A program made the translations under genes and the position numbers. 64,000 nt of DNA from Moringa oleifera (taxonomy: Eukaryota; Streptophyta; Magnoliopsida; Brassicales; Moringaceae), in NCBI GenBank assembly GCA_021397835.1, contig JAJFZO010000407.1, forward strand, positions 6,014,001-6,078,000. The letters run 5' to 3'. Shown in pieces: positions 63,651 through 64,000 of the stretch (position 1 is its first letter; each line of letters begins with the position of its first letter). Below the pieces are notes generated by a model. The model worked only from the letters and a program-made list of their open reading frames with translations. It was not told where the DNA came from and made no database searches.

Positions 63651-64000
63651 CTTGGTCATGTGGAAATTAAAATTGGTTTTGTCACATATTGCTAATCAAT
63701 AACCCAAACCTTCAAACAAGTTATTCTCAGATAGCTTAATCAGCAGACTCAAAATTGGACTCAGTCAGTCATCAGCTGGGCAAGACAACGGAGAATTAAA
63801 GTTAAATGGACGTGGTGTTACATATACCATCCAAAATATGAGAAACCAATTTTCTTTCATAAAATCAACAAGATATTTCATGGATGCTAGACGTGTCCAA
63901 TAATACTGGTTGCTGCATGGGAAAAGCTTTAATGTCTAAGTAGTCACGGTCAAGTGATGATAATAACTCAAGTTTCACAGAAAGTTTCATACCTAAGTAA
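63650..64000. repeat. Partial third copy of the duplication unit (spacer part)
   Basis: From TGTGGAAATTAAAATTGG the sequence follows the spacer of units A (43070) and B (54487) to about 63775. It then jumps, from about 63820, to the part at 43765-43960 (AATATGAGAAACCAATTTTC). About 600 bp of the unit are missing between. More diverged than A is from B. Runs out of the window. Confidence 0.8.

Noticed and set aside
1..64000. CRISPR arrays, prokaryotic operons, rRNA or tRNA genes
   Set aside because: None seen. The repeats present are microsatellites, LINE pieces and the segmental duplication, all normal for plant nuclear DNA; small RNA genes cannot be excluded by eye.

Overview
The window is nuclear DNA of a flowering plant, most likely a woody core eudicot. 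The genes are split by many short exons with GT-AG (and a few GC-AG) introns, the intergenic DNA is AT-rich, decayed LINEs sit inside introns, and the gene families are plant-specific (KOBITO1, IQ67-domain, chromomethylase, PR-2 glucanase). I cannot fix the species. L1-type LINE pieces inside introns of housekeeping genes would fit a grape-like genome, but that is only an impression.

Left part (1-28.3 kb). In order: the 3' 90% of a KOBITO1-type glycosyltransferase-like gene (+), the SAP-domain AP endonuclease ARP (+), the ER dolichyl-phosphate GlcNAc-1-P transferase GPT (+), the convergent U4/U6 snRNP WD40 gene PRP4/LACHESIS (-), and an unrecognised GW/WG-repeat protein (-). ARP-GPT-PRP4 has the same order as I recall for Arabidopsis chromosome 2 (At2g41460-At2g41490-At2g41500), so this looks like an old syntenic block. 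ARP intron 5 and GPT introns 4 and 7 carry LINE remains.

Middle part (28.3-40.5 kb). After about 3 kb of AT-rich DNA come a class III purple acid phosphatase of PAP16 type (+) and an IQ67-domain calmodulin-binding protein closest to IQD12 (+).

Right part (40.5-64 kb). This is a direct tandem duplication of about 10.85 kb (unit A 40497-51347, unit B 51921-62789), with the start of a third, deleted unit at the right edge. Each unit carries one intact two-exon beta-1,3-glucanase gene (-) and one chromomethylase (CMT3-class DNA methyltransferase) pseudogene (-). The two glucanases differ at 16 positions and copy B is markedly more basic. The two chromomethylases are both dead. All eleven in-frame stops I could compare are private to one copy, so the parent was apparently intact when it was duplicated and both daughters decayed separately. 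The duplication breakpoints lie in the 3' flank of the IQD gene and at the start codon of the methyltransferase.

I found no tRNA, rRNA, CRISPR array or bacterial-type system. Exon coordinates were derived by hand from splice consensus, reading frame and remembered homologues; no search or transcript evidence was available.
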